Shown: positions 61,101-64,000 of the stretch, piece by piece | Position numbering within the stretch: position 1 is the stretch's first letter | Layout: every line of letters begins with the position of its first letter | Source of the DNA: Neelides folsomi | Taxonomy: Eukaryota; Arthropoda; Collembola; Neelipleona; Neelidae | DNA length: 64,000 nt | Assembly: GCA_034687125.1 (NCBI GenBank) | Contig: JAQGBZ010000073.1 | Coordinates: 62,001-126,000, forward strand | Reading direction: 5' to 3' | Notes under the pieces: generated by a model | Told to the model about the DNA's origin: nothing | The model's input: only the letters and a program-made list of their open reading frames with translations | The model's database searches: none | Program-made: the position numbers and the translations under genes

Positions 61101-64000
61101 TATATGTTGGGACCCAGGAGGTTTGAAATCACCATAATGAAGAAGAATGCCTGATTCAGCATTCCATCATCTAATTAATAGAATTAGATTTCCGGTCCTA
61201 TTTGTCATCCACTTTCCCCATGTAATTCACTCGAGCACATTGTGAGGGAGATGAAAGAGAAGGAGGACGAGGAGCAAAGTGGAATCCCTCCCTCTTCAAT
61301 TCTCTAATTTGGAGGAATGGCGTGTAGTCGTCGGAGACCCCAATCGCTCCGACAGAATCCTTCTCTCATCAACTTCATCTCTCTCATCATTGGCAAGAAG
61401 TCTTAGATGAGGACTGATTTTGTAATGGGCTAATTAACCGTCTCAAAGGAGAAAATGTCAAAAGAGACTTTTTTGAGCACTTAGCTCATTGGGAACAGGC
61501 ACTGGGCAATGTTACGGTTATTTGTCATAGTCTCATTTTCATAACTTTGCAAGTTTGAAGATGCTCTCCTCCGTTGACACCCTTCATCTTCACATCTGCT
61601 CTCCTATTCTTAGCTTCCCGGCCGCCCAGCAATAACTCCCAACAACTCCCATCGCCCATTAGACGTCACTTCTCCTCTGACAAACTCAAATGGGAAAAAT
61701 AACTCATGAATTTATTCACAACCTTTTCTTCCCCGCTTCACCTTCTCTCGTAATCTGCCTTTGAAATTATTCAAATCCTGTTAATACCGTTATGGTTATG
61801 CATAAGAATATTTCCATAATTCTCCTTACAATTTACGATGGATTTAAAAGAGCTTTAGGATTTTTAAATGCCTTTTTTCTAAATTTTGTATCTCATTTCC
61901 CTTTTTATGATTCGACCGTCGGGTCACCCTTTTCAAAAGCGAAACGGCTAACTGGAACGTAAATTTTTAATTTGGTAAGTAGGCTATTAAATTATGTACG
62001 TTGCTCGGTATTTTGATTCGCTGGAGGGTGAAGAGAACGGTAAAATATGTATGAAATATTAATGAAATATCGATTTAGCCACAAGAGGGGAGAATGATTT
62101 AATGAGGCGAGAGATACGTATTGTGTAAATGATTGGGATGATTGTTGATTGAAAATGTGGAAATTTGTGGACCATTATAAATAATAAGAGATCGTCGGAT
62201 GAGACAGGAGACCAAAGGTACCCGGACCGGAGTGGTTGAGAGAGCGCCACGGGAGGAGAGAAAAATGTAAGGAGGGTCGAATTTTAGCAGAGTTTGATGA
62301 ACGACGTGGCGCATTTTGCCGAGATAACGTCGGGTTCTTTTCGCAAAACGATTTATCACTATATAGTTCAGTCCCTGACGTCAGAAGACTCTCCGATAAA
62401 AGGAAGATTGGTTTTTGGCCAAAGATAACGGGCAGTGGTGATTAAATTGAGGACGGAGCGAATCTTGCTTACAAAATGCTTGACGAAGCTCCTTCACTTC
62501 TCATGAGATCCCCGGTGAAATTGGTAAGACGGAGCCGGGAAGGCTCCTTATCTTACAATGGATCTCGAGGCAGGGATTAAAAGGGCTTCTTCCCGATTCC
62601 CGTCATGCCAGCCGGCTTCCGCTTAATTACTCTTCCCAATCAATTCAATCGAGGCTGACTAGTAAATAAAAGCGACCTACCAGCCCATCCTAATCACCCT
62701 CCTCGGCTCCTCACTTTTCGACCTATTAATGCCGAGGTTGACAAAGGCATTCGGCCCACAATTTAAGCTATCACCACCCTGTGAGACAAAAATATTATAT
62801 ATACTCAATCACTCTCCTTCATTGGTCCCTGTCCAAATGGTCTCTTTAAACCCGGGTCGGGTTTTCTTTTCAAAATGGTAAGATAACAATTTCAATTTTG
62901 CTCAAAATGGAACATCCGTCCCCTGTTTTACAAACTCTGTTTACTCTTTTTTGAAGGAGTGGAGTGGTTCCTTCGGCCTCGTACCTTTTTCCTCCTCTCC
63001 AAAATGAACTTCTGCATTTATAAAACGAATGTCGTATGAGAGAGGGAAACGATCATCTTTCCTTCGTGGAACTCGTCCAATTCTAAACGTTCCTCTCAAA
63101 GTTTTGAGCGTGAAAAATGGAGGATTTTTTAAAAATAGATGCTTTATGGCTACTTTAATTCTACTCCTCAATCGGCCTTTAAAACCACAAACCAGTTGGG
63201 GTGAAGGAGATCTGACATATTTTACTTATTTTACATTCACTTCCAAAACTTCCAATGGTGTTCTTCAACTCTTTTACATTTAGTTAAAAACAGAAACGTT
63301 TTGTGCTCGCTTTATTTAAACCAACATACTATACATCACGATTTCATCGATTTCATGATTGTTTTTTAACTTTTTCTGTTTACTTCTGATCCAATTTCAA
63401 GTAACTGATTTCCTTCCAAAATAATCAATATCAACTTTTTACATTTTAACTTCTTGGAATTTTATTTTTAAATATCTTGTTTATTTTAGATATTGCTTTT
63501 TATTTGAGAAAAATATTAAGCTTTTATTATTTATTTATGTATTTTAAATTCGCCCTAAAAGCATTTTGTTTAAGGGAAATTTACAAAAGAGACCTAAATC
63601 CTCATACCTAATACTCTTCCAATACCCTCACTTATCCTTTTCCCCTTGGTATTTCGTTATAAATAACATCTTCAAAGTAAAATAGAAAGACGATTAAGAA
63701 AGAGATTCATGTCACAATCCAGTTTTCCCATTGCCAGACAAGTTGAATTATGTGTAATTTTTAGAAACTCTTTCAACTATTTTGGGCAATAAAAATACAA
63801 ATAGAGTTTACAATAATTCCATATGTTCCTTTGATTAGGTTATGGCCACATGGGCGTTCGTTCTCATGATGGCTCTTAACAATCCCTTCCTTAGAATTAG
63901 GAAGAATGAAGCGTGAGAGGTTTGGGTCCTTGACAAACTTTTATTTTTCTCATTTTAGCTTATCTCGGATTGAATGCACGCAAATAAACGATTGGCAACA
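49168..64000. other. Long region with no assignable gene
   Basis: Mostly the G+C-richer tract-filled sequence seen from 33.1 kb, with AT-rich islands at about 49.5-50.3, 52.0-52.6 and after 63.3 kb. Open frames up to about 105 codons occur on both strands without domains, phase-consistent splicing partners or recognisable similarity. The window may end within a large intron or intergenic gap. Confidence 0.5.

Overview
The window is eukaryotic nuclear DNA. Genes are split by introns with canonical GT..AG ends, and there are no operons, Shine-Dalgarno sites or prokaryotic features. The high A+T background, the mix of short (about 50-250 bp) and multi-kilobase introns, and protein sequences closest to arthropod and general animal families suggest an arthropod. 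A parasitic copepod such as a sea louse would fit, but that is inference and was not tested against any database.

Four protein-coding genes can be assembled exon by exon with matching reading-frame phase, all between 10.3 and 32.1 kb. (1) An atypical class A GPCR of 906 residues (10307-19773, +, 4 coding exons). (2) An eEF1A lysine methyltransferase 4-like enzyme (20495-21314, -, 3 exons), which converges on the GPCR. (3) A ceramide synthase with a homeobox-like domain (24105-25922, +, 7 exons), divergent from the methyltransferase. (4) A VRK1-family protein kinase (29406-32125, +, 10 exons) whose C-terminal tail carries a duplicated exon segment. Between (3) and (4) lies a decayed, internally deleted DNA transposon (27449-28318) with recognisable terminal inverted repeats.

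The first 10 kb is AT-rich and mostly featureless. It holds a GT microsatellite, a striking foldback with 77-bp arms (8567-8824), and a 137-codon open stretch on the minus strand (9027-9437) that looks like an orphan terminal exon. From about 33.1 kb to the end, base composition shifts to markedly more G+C with AT-rich islands. I find no assemblable gene in these 31 kb. It may be intergenic, or intron of a gene whose exons lie outside the window. It does contain a 33-bp-arm hairpin (46625-46714) and one weak candidate exon (48911-49070, -).

The four genes have unrelated jobs: membrane signalling, translation-factor methylation, sphingolipid synthesis and nuclear kinase signalling. Nothing suggests they act together. 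I found no dedicated new multi-gene system. The more unusual items are the divergent long-tailed GPCR, the VRK tail duplication and the two foldback elements.
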